A stretch of 64,000 nt of DNA from Kitasatospora sp. MAA19 (GTDB taxonomy: Bacteria > Actinomycetota > Actinomycetes > Streptomycetales > Streptomycetaceae): positions 186,001 through 250,000 of the forward strand of contig NZ_JARXYZ010000005.1 of assembly GCF_029894125.1 (NCBI RefSeq), written 5' to 3'. Numbering within the stretch: the stretch's first letter is position 1; each line of letters begins with the position of its first letter. The notes under the pieces are model-generated. The model worked only from the letters and a program-made list of their open reading frames with translations. It did no database searches and was not told the DNA's origin. A program made the translations under genes and the position numbers. This document shows, piece by piece, positions 9,514 through 19,047 of this stretch.

Positions 9514-9871
9514 CGAGGACCTCCGGGGGCGGGTGGCCGTCTGAGGGATTGTCGCGGCGCCCGTGGGGGGCGGTCGCCGGGCCCCCGGGTAACCCGGACG
9601 GTACCGGCGAGTAACAAGGGGGCAATCAGCAGCCTAGGGGGAAATCGGTCATTCCGTAAGAGGGCACGGACCGTCGGCACACCGCCACGGCGCCGGTGCC
9701 CGTTCGACGACCCCGCCAGGACCCCGGGTGAACCGCGCAACCGGGCCCACTGGGCGATTCGGCAAAGGGCTGGACAAACCTCCGGTTCACACCCTGGGAA
9801 TCGTCTGTACGAGTGCACCAAAGAACGAGAATTGGGATGCGAATCCACCCGCCGACGACAAGAGTGTGCAA
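9514..9871. other. Divergent intergenic region
   Basis: 358 bases between the acyl-CoA synthetase (minus) and the ABC exporter operon (plus). It must hold both promoters, but I could not find a convincing -35/-10 pair or any palindrome. Open frame continues upstream of the ABC start but does not look like the conserved protein. Confidence 0.5.
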
Positions 9872-11605
9872 GTGCTGATCAGACTGCTCCGGGCGTACCT
9901 GCGCCCATACTCCCGACCGATCGCCCTGCTCGTGGTGCTCCAACTGGTGTCCACCCTGGCGGCGCTCTACCTGCCGACGCTCAACGCCGACATCATCGAC
10001 GACGGCGTGGTCAAGGGCGATACCGGCTACATCCTGCGCGTCGGCGGGGTGATGATCGGTGTCACCCTGATCCAGGCGCTGTGCTCGATCGGCGCCGTCT
10101 ACTACGGCGCCCACACCGCGATGGCCTTCGGCCGGGACCTCCGCGCCGCCGTCTTCGACCGCGTGCAGAGCTTCTCCGCCCGCGAGGTCGGCCAGTTCGG
10201 CGCCCCCTCGCTGATCACCCGCACCACCAACGACGTCCAACAGGTCCAGATGCTGGCCCTGATGAGCTTCACGCTCATGGTGGCCGCGCCGATCATGTGC
10301 GTCGGCGGCATCATCATGGCGCTCAACCAGGACGTGCCGCTGTCCGGTCTGCTGCTCGCCGTCATCCCGCTGCTCGGCATCGTCGTCCTCCTGCTGGTCC
10401 GCTCGCTGCGCCCCAAGTTCCGCAGCATGCAGACCCGGATCGACACGGTGAACCGGATCCTGCGCGAGCAGATCACCGGTATCCGGGTCATCCGCGCCTT
10501 CGTCAAGGACGGCCACGAGCAGACCCGCTTCGCCGGCGCCAACGGGGACCTCACCAACGTCGCCCTCCAGGTCGGCCGGCTGATGTCCTTCATGTTCCCG
10601 GCCGTGATGCTGGTCGTGAACGTCTCCAGCGTCGCCGTGCTCTGGTTCGGCGCCCACCGGATCGACAGCGGCGCCATGCAGATCGGCGCGCTCACCGCCT
10701 TCCTCTCCTACCTGATGCAGATCCTGATGAGCGTCATGATGGCCACCTTCATGTTCATGATGGTGCCGCGCGCCGAGGTCTGCGCCGAGCGCATCGACGA
10801 GGTCCTCGGCACCTCCTCCAGCGTCGTCCCGCCCGCCACGCCGATCACCGAGGTGCTGCGCCGCGGCAACCTGGAGCTGCGCGACGTCGACTTCCGCTAC
10901 CCCGGCGCCGAGGCCTCGGTGCTGCGCGGCATCGACATCACCGCCCGCCCCGGCGAGACCACCGCCGTCATCGGCTCCACCGGCAGCGGCAAGTCCACCC
11001 TGCTCGGGCTCGTGCCCCGGCTCTTCGACGCCACCTCCGGCCAGGTCCTGCTCGACGGCGTCGACGTGCGCGAACTCGCCCCCGAGGCGATCGCCGAGAG
11101 CGTCGGACTCGTCCCGCAGAAGCCGTACCTGTTCTCCGGCACCGTCGCCAGCAACCTCCGCTACGGCCGGCCCGACGCCACCGACGAGGAGCTCTGGCAC
11201 GCCCTGGAGATCGCCCAGGCCAAGGACTTCGTCGAGAAGCTGCCCGAGGGCCTGGACGCCCCGATCGCCCAGGGCGGCGGCAACGTCTCCGGCGGCCAGC
11301 GCCAGCGCCTGGCCATCGCCCGGGCCCTCGTCCGCAAGCCCGACGTCTACCTGTTCGACGACTCCTTCTCGGCGCTCGACTACGCCACCGACGCCAGGCT
11401 GCGCAAGGCCCTCTCCCGCGAGACCGCCGACGCCACCGTGCTGATCGTCGCCCAGCGCGTCTCCACGATCCGCGACGCCGACCGGATCATCGTCCTCGAC
11501 GAGGGCGCGGTCGTCGGCACCGGCACCCACCGCGAACTGATGGCCGACAACCCGACGTACCGGGAGATCGTGCTCTCCCAGCTCACCGAGCAGGAGGCGG
11601 CGTGA
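9872..11605 (+). CDS. ABC exporter, membrane-ATPase half-transporter with degenerate ATPase site
   Basis: A 577-residue half-transporter: six membrane helices (residues about 15-300), then an ATPase domain with Walker A GSTGSGKST, signature NVSGGQRQRLAIARAL and Walker B VYLFDDSFSALD. The residue after the Walker B aspartate is Asp instead of the catalytic Glu, and the H-loop has Gln (VLIVAQRVSTI). Both changes mark the non-hydrolysing subunit of heterodimeric exporters such as TM287/288. The next gene overlaps by four bases and has the intact residues, so they form one exporter, probably for drugs or lipids; substrate unknown. I chose GTG at 9872 (LIRLLRAYLRPY) from family N-termini; GTG at 9866 is also possible, and no clear ribosome site decides. 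Confidence 0.92.
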   Translation: MLIRLLRAYLRPYSRPIALLVVLQLVSTLAALYLPTLNADIIDDGVVKGDTGYILRVGGVMIGVTLIQALCSIGAVYYGAHTAMAFGRDLRAAVFDRVQSFSAREVGQFGAPSLITRTTNDVQQVQMLALMSFTLMVAAPIMCVGGIIMALNQDVPLSGLLLAVIPLLGIVVLLLVRSLRPKFRSMQTRIDTVNRILREQITGIRVIRAFVKDGHEQTRFAGANGDLTNVALQVGRLMSFMFPAVMLVVNVSSVAVLWFGAHRIDSGAMQIGALTAFLSYLMQILMSVMMATFMFMMVPRAEVCAERIDEVLGTSSSVVPPATPITEVLRRGNLELRDVDFRYPGAEASVLRGIDITARPGETTAVIGSTGSGKSTLLGLVPRLFDATSGQVLLDGVDVRELAPEAIAESVGLVPQKPYLFSGTVASNLRYGRPDATDEELWHALEIAQAKDFVEKLPEGLDAPIAQGGGNVSGGQRQRLAIARALVRKPDVYLFDDSFSALDYATDARLRKALSRETADATVLIVAQRVSTIRDADRIIVLDEGAVVGTGTHRELMADNPTYREIVLSQLTEQEAA

Positions 11606-13617
11606 CCACCCCCGGCAAGCCCGACACGGACGACCAGCCCGCGGCCCCCGCCGCCGAACTGCCCACCGACTCCCAGGCCGCCGCCGCCCGCCGCGGCCCC
11701 GCCGGACCGGGCCGCTTCATGGGCGGCCAGGGCACCGAGAAGTCCATGGACTTCAAGGGCTCCGGCAAGCGCCTGCTCGGCCTGCTGCGCCCCGAACGCT
11801 CCCTGCTCTCGGGCGTGTTGGCCCTCGGCGTGCTCAGCATCGGCTGCGCCGTCACCGGCCCCAAGGTGCTCGGCAACGCCACCGACCTGATCTTCGCCGG
11901 CGTCGTCGGCGCCCGCTTCGAGCCCGGCGCCTCCAAGGCGCAGATCGTCGAGGGGCTGCGCGCCCACGGCGAGGGCGGCGTCGCCGACCTGCTCTCCTCG
12001 GTGAGCTTCACCCCCGGCCAGGGCATGGACTTCGGCGCCATCGGCACCGTCCTGCTCTGGGTACTGGCCATCTACGTCGCCTCCGCCCTGTTCGGCATCG
12101 TCCAGGGCCGGCTGGCCACCGCGGCGATCCAGCGGGCCGGCTACCGGCTGCGCCAGGACGTCGAAGCCAAACTCGCCCGGCTGCCGCTCAGTTACTTCGA
12201 CAAGCAGCCGCGCGGCGAGGTGCTCAGCCGGGTCACCAACGACATCGACAACATCAGCCAGTCCATGCAGCAGACCCTGGGACAGGTCGTCAACTCGCTG
12301 CTCACCGTGGTCGGTGTGCTGGCGATGATGTTCTGGATCTCCCCGCTGCTCGCCGTGATCGCCCTGGTGTCGGTGCCGCTGTCGGTGGTCGTCGCCGCCA
12401 AGGTCGGCAAGCGGGCGCAGCCGCAGTTCGTCCAGCAGTGGAAGTCCACCGGCCAACTCAACGCGCACATCGAGGAGATGTACACCGGCCACAGCCTGGT
12501 CAAGGTGTTCGGCCGCCACCGCGAGTCCGCCGAGACCTTCCGCGAGCACAACGAGGCGCTGTTCGCCTCCAGCTTCCGGGCGCAGTTCATCTCCGGGATC
12601 ATCCAGCCCGCGATGATGCTGATCGGCAACCTGCAGTACGTGCTGGTCGCGGTCGTCGGCGGCCTGCGGGTGGCCAGCGGCTCGCTGTCCATCGGCGACG
12701 TGCAGGCGTTCATCCAGTACTCGCGGCAGTTCAGCCAGCCGCTCACCCAGGTCGCCAGCATGGCCAACCTGGTGCAGTCCGGGGTCGCCTCCGCCGAGCG
12801 CGTCTTCGAGCTGCTGGACGCCCCCGAGCAGAGCCCCGAACCGGCCGTGTCCGAGCGGCCCGACACCATCCACGGCCGGGTCTCCTTCCAGGACGTGTCC
12901 TTCCGCTACGACCCCGACAAGCCGCTGATCGAGGACCTCTCGCTCAAGGTCGAGCCCGGCCAGACCGTCGCCATCGTCGGCCCCACCGGCGCCGGCAAGA
13001 CCACCCTGGTCAACCTGCTGATGCGGTTCTACGAGGTCAGCTCCGGGCGGATCACCCTCGACGGGGTCGACGTCGCCGCGATGTCCCGCGAGGACCTGCG
13101 CTCCGGCATCGGCATGGTGCTCCAGGACACCTGGCTGTTCGGCGGCAGCATCGCCGACAACATCGCCTACGGCGCCCAGGGGGCCACCCGCGAGCAGGTG
13201 ATCGAGGCGGCGAAGGCCGCGCACGTCGACCGCTTCGTGCGCACCCTGCCGGACGGCTACGACACCGTCCTCGACGACGAGGGCACCGGCGTCAGCGCCG
13301 GCGAGAAGCAGCTGATCACCATCGCCCGGGCGTTCCTCGCCCAGCCCTCGATCCTCGTCCTGGACGAGGCGACCAGCTCCGTCGACACCCGCACCGAGGT
13401 GCTGATCCAGCGGGCCATGGCGCGGCTGCGCACCGGCCGCACCAGCTTCGTGATCGCGCACCGCCTCTCCACCATCCGGGACGCCGACGTGATCCTGGTG
13501 ATGGAGAACGGCTCGATCGTCGAGCAGGGCTCGCACGACGAGCTGATCGCCGCCGAGGGCGCCTACGCCCGGCTGTACCAGGCGCAGTTCGCGGAGGCCG
13601 TGGCCGAGGTGGACTGA
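11602..13617 (+). CDS. ABC exporter, membrane-ATPase half-transporter with intact ATPase site
   Basis: A 671-residue partner of the preceding gene. After an unstructured N-terminus of about 55 residues come the membrane helices, with a periplasmic-facing insert between helices 1 and 2 (about residues 90-145). The ATPase has GPTGAGKTT, the atypical signature GVSAGEKQL and the complete Walker B ILVLDEATSSVD, with the H-loop His in FVIAHRLSTI. GTG at 11602 overlaps the stop of the first gene (GTGA), so translation is coupled. The atypical signature falls in the composite site whose catalytic residues come from the degenerate partner, matching the asymmetric two-site pattern. Confidence 0.93.
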   Translation: MTTPGKPDTDDQPAAPAAELPTDSQAAAARRGPAGPGRFMGGQGTEKSMDFKGSGKRLLGLLRPERSLLSGVLALGVLSIGCAVTGPKVLGNATDLIFAGVVGARFEPGASKAQIVEGLRAHGEGGVADLLSSVSFTPGQGMDFGAIGTVLLWVLAIYVASALFGIVQGRLATAAIQRAGYRLRQDVEAKLARLPLSYFDKQPRGEVLSRVTNDIDNISQSMQQTLGQVVNSLLTVVGVLAMMFWISPLLAVIALVSVPLSVVVAAKVGKRAQPQFVQQWKSTGQLNAHIEEMYTGHSLVKVFGRHRESAETFREHNEALFASSFRAQFISGIIQPAMMLIGNLQYVLVAVVGGLRVASGSLSIGDVQAFIQYSRQFSQPLTQVASMANLVQSGVASAERVFELLDAPEQSPEPAVSERPDTIHGRVSFQDVSFRYDPDKPLIEDLSLKVEPGQTVAIVGPTGAGKTTLVNLLMRFYEVSSGRITLDGVDVAAMSREDLRSGIGMVLQDTWLFGGSIADNIAYGAQGATREQVIEAAKAAHVDRFVRTLPDGYDTVLDDEGTGVSAGEKQLITIARAFLAQPSILVLDEATSSVDTRTEVLIQRAMARLRTGRTSFVIAHRLSTIRDADVILVMENGSIVEQGSHDELIAAEGAYARLYQAQFAEAVAEVD

Positions 13618-13633
13618 CCCGCTGCGCGAGGGT

Positions 13634-13674
13634 GCGCGGGGCCGGGGCGGGAGTCTTCCGCCCCGGCCCCGCGC
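13634..13674 (+). terminator. Terminator of the ABC exporter operon
   Basis: Perfect 17-base-pair GC stem (13634-13650 with 13658-13674) with a seven-base loop, starting 17 bases after the stop. Confidence 0.85.
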
Positions 13675-13736
13675 GTTCCGCACCCCTCTCGCCCGGTACG
13701 TCACGCTCCGCTCCTCGGGTCGGTGGCGGCCTTCGC

Positions 13737-13742
13737 TACCGT
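13737..13742 (+). promoter_or_regulatory. -10 element of a leaderless promoter for the ECF41 sigma gene
   Basis: TACCGT, a common streptomycete -10, ends six bases before the GTG at 13749, so the transcript probably starts at or next to the start codon. No Shine-Dalgarno sequence is present. The -35 region shows no ECF41-type TGTCACA. Confidence 0.45.
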
Positions 13743-13748
13743 AGGCCC

Positions 13749-14726
13749 GTGACCTCCGCGCCTGCAGCCGACGACGGCCAGGAACCGGACGCCTTCGAGG
13801 CGAACCGGCGTTACCTGGGCTCCGTCGCGTACCGGCTGCTCGGATCGTTCACCGACGCCGAGGACGTCCTCCAGGACGCCTGGCTGCGCTGGCAGGGCGC
13901 CGACCACGACGCCGTCGCCGACCCGCGCGCCTTCCTCACCACGGTCGTCACCCGGCTCTGCTACGACCAGCTGGGCTCCGCCCGGGCCCGCCGCGAGGCC
14001 TACTACGGCGAATGGCTGCCCGAGCCGTCCGTCTCCTACGCGGACGCCGCCGACTCCCCCGCCGAACTGGCCGAACGCGGCGAGTCCGTCTCGCTCGCCC
14101 TGCTCACCGTCCTGGAGCAGCTCACCCCGGCCGAGCGGGCCGCCTTCGTGCTGCACGACGTCTTCGCGGTCGGCTTCGACGAGATCGCCGACTCCCTCGA
14201 CCGCACTCCCGACGCCGCCCGCCAGCTGGCCTCCCGGGCCCGCCGCCGGGTCCGCGACGGCGACGGGCGGCGCGGCGGGCGGTCGACCGGCGGGCGGTCC
14301 GGCGGCGGGCGGTCCGGCGGCGGGCGGTCCGGCGCCGTCGCGGACCCGGCCGAGCACCGCCAGGCGGTCGAGGCCTTCGTCGCCGCCAGCACCCGGGGCG
14401 ACATCCTCGCCCTGATGGAGATCCTCGACCCGGACGTGGTCTGGCACGCCGACGGCGGCGGCATCGTCCGCGCCGCCGCCCGCCCCGTCCTCGGCGCCTG
14501 GAACGTCGCCCGGCTGGTGTCCGGGCTGGTCACGAAGTGGTTCACCCCCGAGTTCGGGCTCGGCTCCGCGCTGGTCAACGGCGAGCCCGGGCTGGTCTGG
14601 TACGAGAAGGCCACGGGCACCGTCGGCGGCGTGGTGGCCCTCACCGTCGCCGACGGGCGGATCACCGAGGCCTTCGTGGTGGTCAACCCGGAGAAGCTCG
14701 GCCACCTCAGCCCGATGGGGCCGTGA
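13749..14726 (+). CDS. ECF41-type RNA polymerase sigma factor (SigJ-like) with SnoaL-like C-terminal domain
   Basis: A 325-residue extracytoplasmic-function sigma factor. Sigma region 2 (LGSVAYRLLGSFTDAEDVLQDAWLRW) and region 4 (LLTVLEQLTPAERAAFVLHDVF, FDEIADSLDRTPDAARQLASRARRRV) are followed by an Arg/Gly/Ser repeat linker (about residues 175-198) and a SnoaL/NTF2-like domain. The extension carries ADGGGI and VNPEKL, close to the DGGGK and NPDKL motifs of the ECF41 group, where this fused domain regulates the sigma factor in place of an anti-sigma factor. The next gene is an FAD oxidoreductase with an ECF41-type promoter, as is typical for the group. The repeat linker (three near-identical 15-base units) is longer than usual. 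Confidence 0.92.
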   Translation: MTSAPAADDGQEPDAFEANRRYLGSVAYRLLGSFTDAEDVLQDAWLRWQGADHDAVADPRAFLTTVVTRLCYDQLGSARARREAYYGEWLPEPSVSYADAADSPAELAERGESVSLALLTVLEQLTPAERAAFVLHDVFAVGFDEIADSLDRTPDAARQLASRARRRVRDGDGRRGGRSTGGRSGGGRSGGGRSGAVADPAEHRQAVEAFVAASTRGDILALMEILDPDVVWHADGGGIVRAAARPVLGAWNVARLVSGLVTKWFTPEFGLGSALVNGEPGLVWYEKATGTVGGVVALTVADGRITEAFVVVNPEKLGHLSPMGP

Positions 14727-14770
14727 ACCCGACCTGGCCGTGAACCCGATCGGGTTGTGACGCAGGTCAC

Positions 14771-14797
14771 TGTCACACTCCGGCCGACCGCGTCGTC
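14771..14797 (+). promoter_or_regulatory. ECF41-type promoter for the FAD oxidoreductase gene
   Basis: TGTCACA (14771-14777), a 16-base spacer, then CGTC (14794-14797). This equals the ECF41 target motif as I recall it (TGTCACA-N16-CGTC). It lies 51 bases before the ATG of the oxidoreductase and directly after the sigma gene, so the sigma factor probably activates its neighbour. Confidence 0.75.
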
Positions 14798-14848
14798 CCC
14801 CTCCCGAACAGCGCTCCACGAGAGCGCACTCCCGAGGAGGCGGACGAG

Positions 14849-15961
14849 ATGAGCAACAGCACCGGCACCGGCACCGACACCGGCACCGGCACCGGCACCG
14901 AGCAGCGGATCGTCGTCCTGGGCGCCGGCTACGCCGGACTCAGCGCGGCCAAGGGCGCCGGACGGCACCGCCCCGTCACCCTGGTCGCACCCGAGGCGCG
15001 ACTCCTGCACCGCGTCCGCCAGCACGAGACGGCGGCCGGTCACGGGCGCGACTGGCCGGCCATCGGCGAGCTGGCGCGCGGCCGCCGGATCGAGCACCGG
15101 CGGGCCAGGGCCGTCGAACTCGACCTGGCCGGGCGCAAGGTCCTGCTCGACGACGGCGCCTCCCTCGGCTACGACACCCTGGTCTACGCCCTCGGCAGCC
15201 GCACCGCCTGGCACGACGTCCCCGGCGCCGCCGAGCACGCCTACCCGGCGGAGCGGGCCGCCGAACTGCACCGCCGGCTGCACGAGGCCGACCGCCCCGG
15301 CACGCTGGCCGTGGTCGGCGGCGGCGCCACCGGCATCGAGCTGGCCACCGAACTCGCCGAGGCCCACCCCCGGTGGCGGGTCCGGATCGTCGCGGCCGGC
15401 CAGGTCGGCGGGTGGTTCTCGGCCCGGGCCCGCACCCACATCCGGCAGGTCATGGACCGGCTCGGCGTCACCGTCCACGAGCACGCCACCGTCGCCGAGG
15501 TCACCCCCGCCGGGCTGCGCACCACCGCCGGCCCGATCGACGCCGACGTCACCGCCTGGGCCGCCTCGATGGAGCCGCACCCGCTGGCCGCCGAGGCCGG
15601 ACTGGCCGTCGACGACCGCGGCCGGGCCCTGGTCGACGACCTCCTCCGTTCCGTCTCCCACCCGGACGTCCACGTGATCGGCGACGCCGCCGCGGTGACC
15701 GTCCCCGGCACCGGCACCCTGCGGATGGGCTGCGCCACCGCCCTGCCGCAGGGCCAGTACCTCGGCAAGCTGCTCGACGGGCGCACCGCGAAGCCGTTCA
15801 CCTACAGGTACGTCGCGCAGTGCCTGAGCCTCGGCCGGCGGGACGGGCTGCTCCAACTCGTCCACGGGGACGACTCGATGCGGCCCACCGTGCTCACCGG
15901 CACGGCGGGACGGCTGGCCAAGGCGGCGATCGTCACCGGGGTGCTCAGCACGCTGAAATAG
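14849..15961 (+). CDS. NAD(P)/FAD-dependent oxidoreductase (NDH-2-like)
   Basis: A 370-residue flavoprotein of the pyridine nucleotide-disulphide oxidoreductase type, near type-II NADH dehydrogenases. The FAD-binding IVVLGAGYAGLSAAKG is at about residues 26-41, the NAD(P)-binding VVGGGATGIELATELAE at about 155, and the second FAD motif DVHVIGDAAAV near 275. The first 20 residues are a Gly-Thr repeat (TGTGTDTGTGTGT), coded by near-perfect six-base repeats. ATG at 14849 follows GAGGAGG. The family often sits beside ECF41 sigma factors; electron acceptor and physiological role are unknown. Confidence 0.88.
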   Translation: MSNSTGTGTDTGTGTGTEQRIVVLGAGYAGLSAAKGAGRHRPVTLVAPEARLLHRVRQHETAAGHGRDWPAIGELARGRRIEHRRARAVELDLAGRKVLLDDGASLGYDTLVYALGSRTAWHDVPGAAEHAYPAERAAELHRRLHEADRPGTLAVVGGGATGIELATELAEAHPRWRVRIVAAGQVGGWFSARARTHIRQVMDRLGVTVHEHATVAEVTPAGLRTTAGPIDADVTAWAASMEPHPLAAEAGLAVDDRGRALVDDLLRSVSHPDVHVIGDAAAVTVPGTGTLRMGCATALPQGQYLGKLLDGRTAKPFTYRYVAQCLSLGRRDGLLQLVHGDDSMRPTVLTGTAGRLAKAAIVTGVLSTLK

Positions 15962-15979
15962 CCCCGGGCCCCGGGCATG

Positions 15980-16018
15980 CGGAAGGGCCCGGACGCCGAT
16001 GACGCCCGGGCCCTTCCG
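15980..16018. terminator. Bidirectional terminator between the oxidoreductase and lepA
   Basis: Perfect 13-base-pair stem (15980-15992 with 16006-16018) between two convergent genes, ending ten bases before the lepA stop. Confidence 0.85.
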
Positions 16019-16027
16019 TTCAGACCG

Positions 16028-17896
16028 CTACTTCTTGTCCTTCGGCGCCTCGGCGTCGGTGGACAGCGCGGCGATGAAGGCCTCCTGCGGGACCTCCACG
16101 CGGCCGACCATCTTCATCCGCTTCTTGCCTTCCTTCTGCTTCTCCAGCAGCTTGCGCTTACGCGAGATGTCACCGCCGTAGCACTTGGCGAGGACGTCCT
16201 TGCGGATCGCGCGGACCGTCTCACGGGCGATCACCCGGGAGCCGATGGCCGCCTGGATCGGCACCTCGAACTGCTGGCGCGGGATCAGCTTCTGCAGCTT
16301 GCCCGCCATCATCACGCCGTAGCCGTAGGCCTTGTCCTTGTGCACGATCGCGGAGAAGGCGTCCACCGCGTCGCCGTGCAGCAGGATGTCGACCTTCACC
16401 AGCTGGGCGCTCTGCTCGCCGATGGGCTCGTAGTCGAGCGAGGCGTAGCCGCGGGTCTTGGACTTCAACTGGTCGAAGAAGTCGAAGACGATCTCGGCGA
16501 GCGGCAGGGTGTAGCGCAGCTCGACGCGGTCCTCGGAGAGGTAGTCCATGCCCTGCAGGTTGCCGCGGCGGGACTGGCAGAGCTCCATGATCGCGCCGAC
16601 GAACTCGTTGGGCGCCAGGATGGTGCCGCGCACGACCGGCTCGTACACCTCGGCGATCTTGCCGGTCGGGAACTCGCTCGGGTTGGTGACGGTGTGCTCG
16701 GTGCCGTCCTCCATGATCACCCGGTAGACCACGTTCGGGGCGGTGGAGATCAGGTCGAGGTTGAACTCGCGCTCCAGGCGCTCCCGGATGATCTCCAGGT
16801 GCAGCAGGCCGAGGAAGCCGCAGCGGTAGCCGAAGCCGAGCGCGACCGAGGTCTCCGGCTCGTACACCAGCGCGGCGTCGTTGAGCCGCAGCTTGTCCAG
16901 GGCGTCGCGCAGCAGCGGGTAGTCCGAGCCGTCCAGCGGGTAGAGGCCGGAGAACACCATCGGGCGCGGGTCCTTGTAGCCGCCGAGCGCCTCGGTCGCA
17001 CCCTTGTGCATCGAGGTGATGGTGTCACCGACCTTGGACTGCCGGACGTCCTTCACACCGGTGATGATGTAGCCCACCTCGCCGACGCCCAGGCCGTCGG
17101 CGACCTTCGGCTCGGGCGAGATGACGCCGATCTCCAGCAGCTCGTGGGTGGCGCCGGTGGACATCATGGCGATCCGCTCGCGCTTGGTGAGCTGGCCGTC
17201 CACGACACGCACGTAGGTGACCACGCCGCGGTAGGAGTCGTACACCGAGTCGAAGATCATCGCGCGGGCCGGGGCGTCCTTGACGCCGACCGGGGCCGGG
17301 ATGGTGTTGACGATGTGGTCCAGCAGGGCCTCGACGCCCAGACCGGTCTTGGCGCTGACCTGGAGCACGTCCGAGGGGTCGCAGCCGATGATGTGCGCGA
17401 TCTCCGCGGCGTACTTCTCCGGCTGGGCGGCCGGCAGGTCGATCTTGTTGAGCACCGGGACGATCGTGAGGTCGTTCTCCAGCGCCAGGTACAGGTTGGC
17501 GAGGGTCTGCGCCTCGATGCCCTGGGCCGCGTCGACCACCAGGATGGTGCCCTCGCAGGCCGCGAGGGAGCGGGACACCTCGTACGTGAAGTCCACGTGG
17601 CCGGGGGTGTCGATCATGTTGAGGATGTGCGTCGTCCCGGCGTCCGGCCCGGTCTTCGGCGCCCACGGGAGGCGGACCGCCTGCGACTTGATGGTGATGC
17701 CGCGCTCGCGCTCGATGTCCATGCGGTCGAGGTACTGGGCACGCATCTGCCGCGGGTCGACGACGCCGGTGATCTGCAGCATCCGGTCTGCGAGCGTCGA
17801 CTTGCCGTGGTCGATGTGGGCGATGATGCAGAAGTTGCGGATCAGCGCCGGGTCGGTACGGCTGGGCTCTGGCACATTGCTGGGGGTCGCGGGCAC
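16028..17896 (-). CDS. lepA: Elongation factor 4 (LepA), ribosomal back-translocase
   Basis: A 622-residue translational GTPase that remodels stalled or initiating ribosomes. The G domain has [10 protein letters not shown] (G1), ERGITI (G2), DTPGHVDF (G3), NKIDLP (G4) and VSAKTG (G5), followed by EF-G-like domains and the LepA-specific C-terminus (about 550-622, [33 protein letters not shown]). I chose GTG at 17896 ([12 protein letters not shown]) by comparison with family N-termini; the frame stays open far upstream but that sequence is not conserved. Downstream of it lies the shared terminator. Confidence 0.96.
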   Translation of the reverse strand: MPATPSNVPEPSRTDPALIRNFCIIAHIDHGKSTLADRMLQITGVVDPRQMRAQYLDRMDIERERGITIKSQAVRLPWAPKTGPDAGTTHILNMIDTPGHVDFTYEVSRSLAACEGTILVVDAAQGIEAQTLANLYLALENDLTIVPVLNKIDLPAAQPEKYAAEIAHIIGCDPSDVLQVSAKTGLGVEALLDHIVNTIPAPVGVKDAPARAMIFDSVYDSYRGVVTYVRVVDGQLTKRERIAMMSTGATHELLEIGVISPEPKVADGLGVGEVGYIITGVKDVRQSKVGDTITSMHKGATEALGGYKDPRPMVFSGLYPLDGSDYPLLRDALDKLRLNDAALVYEPETSVALGFGYRCGFLGLLHLEIIRERLEREFNLDLISTAPNVVYRVIMEDGTEHTVTNPSEFPTGKIAEVYEPVVRGTILAPNEFVGAIMELCQSRRGNLQGMDYLSEDRVELRYTLPLAEIVFDFFDQLKSKTRGYASLDYEPIGEQSAQLVKVDILLHGDAVDAFSAIVHKDKAYGYGVMMAGKLQKLIPRQQFEVPIQAAIGSRVIARETVRAIRKDVLAKCYGGDISRKRKLLEKQKEGKKRMKMVGRVEVPQEAFIAALSTDAEAPKDKK

Positions 17897-18158
17897 CTTG
17901 GTCCGATTCTCCGTTGGTCCGGGGCCGGGGGTGTCCTGGTCATCGCTGACCGGTTTCCCGGGGACCGGACAGTCTCGTCCGATCGAAATAGTTCCTCCCA
18001 TCTTCCCACGACCACGAACCGGGCTGCCGTTCGGTCCGTCGTTCGGCCCTCGGTTCGGTTCGCGGGGCGGTTCGCGGCCCGGTCTCGCGGCCCGGTTTCG
18101 TGGCCCGGTCTCGTCCAGGGCTTCTCCCACCCCGAGCGGGGCGGCAGGATGGCTCCCC

Positions 18159-18464
18159 ATGATCCTGGAAAGCGCCCTGCTCGACGTCCTGCCCGGCCAG
18201 GAGGACGAGTTCCTCGCCGCCTTCGCCGAGGCCCGTCCGCTGATCGCCGTCCAGCGCGGCTTCCGCTCCCTGGAACTGCGGCGCTGCCTCGACGAGGGGC
18301 GCGGCTCGCGGTTCCTCCTCCAGGTGGAGTGGGAGACGCTCGCGGACCACACCGAGGGGTTCCGCGGCTCGGCCGAGTACCAGCAGTGGCGGGACCTGCT
18401 GCACCGGTACTACCAGCCGTTCCCGGAGGTCGAGCACTACGGCGAGCCGGTGCTCAGGGCGTAG
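18159..18464 (+). CDS. Antibiotic biosynthesis monooxygenase (ABM) fold protein
   Basis: A 101-residue protein with the ABM ferredoxin-like fold pattern: [67 protein letters not shown], ending [12 protein letters not shown]. Members are small cofactor-free monooxygenases, heme-degrading enzymes or of unknown role; nothing here tells which. A CAGGAT -10-like element eight bases before the ATG suggests leaderless transcription. It is divergent from lepA. Confidence 0.8.
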   Translation: MILESALLDVLPGQEDEFLAAFAEARPLIAVQRGFRSLELRRCLDEGRGSRFLLQVEWETLADHTEGFRGSAEYQQWRDLLHRYYQPFPEVEHYGEPVLRA

Positions 18465-18524
18465 CCGGGCGCTGCGGGGCCGGTACGGCGAGGTCGGGCG
18501 GCCGGTTCGGGAGCATCGGCCGGT

Positions 18525-18554
18525 TTGGGACGGGTGGTGGGCCCCTGGTAGCGT
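18525..18554 (+). promoter_or_regulatory. Housekeeping promoter of rpsT
   Basis: TTGGGA (18525-18530), an 18-base spacer and TAGCGT (18549-18554), a good match to the HrdB-type promoter. Transcription would start near 18561, giving a leader of about 90 bases, long enough for feedback control by S20, though I see no proven site. Confidence 0.65.
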
Positions 18555-18650
18555 GGGCTGCTGCACCTGGCCTCGGCATGCCCTCTCAGCACGACCGGCG
18601 GCCGCGCGGTGCAGCCCGTTCAATCCTTTAGACAAGACTGAGGCTCCTTC

Positions 18651-18920
18651 GTGGCGAACATCAAGTCCCAGATCAAGCGCAACAAGACCAACGAGAAGGC
18701 GCGCCTGCGCAACAAGGCCGTCAAGTCCTCGCTGAAGACCGCTCTGCGCAAGGCCCGTGAGGCCGCTGCCGCCGGCGAGACCGAGAAGGCCACCGTGCTG
18801 GCCCGCGCCGCCTCCAAGGCGCTGGACAAGGCCGTGAGCAAGGGCGTCATCCACGCCAACCAGGCCGCCAACAAGAAGTCGGCCATCACCAAGCGCGTCA
18901 ACGCGGCCGCCCAGGCCTGA
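18651..18920 (+). CDS. rpsT: 30S ribosomal protein S20
   Basis: An 89-residue basic helical protein that binds the 16S rRNA 5' domain. The sequence [21 protein letters not shown] through [20 protein letters not shown] is the standard family pattern over full length. The GTG start at 18651 follows GAGG by seven bases. It is monocistronic, with its own strong promoter, divergent from lepA as in other streptomycetes. Confidence 0.97.
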   Translation: MANIKSQIKRNKTNEKARLRNKAVKSSLKTALRKAREAAAAGETEKATVLARAASKALDKAVSKGVIHANQAANKKSAITKRVNAAAQA

Positions 18921-19047
18921 CGCCCGGGGGCCACGGCCCCCACCGCCTCGGGACGGACCCGGCCCTCTACCCGGACTCCTGAGGTGCGCGAGACTCGCAC
19001 CGTACGCGGCCTGCGTTCGCCACGCGGGTGCGGTGCACGAAGCAGTA

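Noticed and set aside
7582-13617. A very long open frame on the plus strand crossing several genes
   Set aside because: GC-rich DNA leaves non-coding frames open. Only its last part (from 11602) is a real gene, the second ABC subunit; the first part lies opposite the acyl-CoA synthetase.
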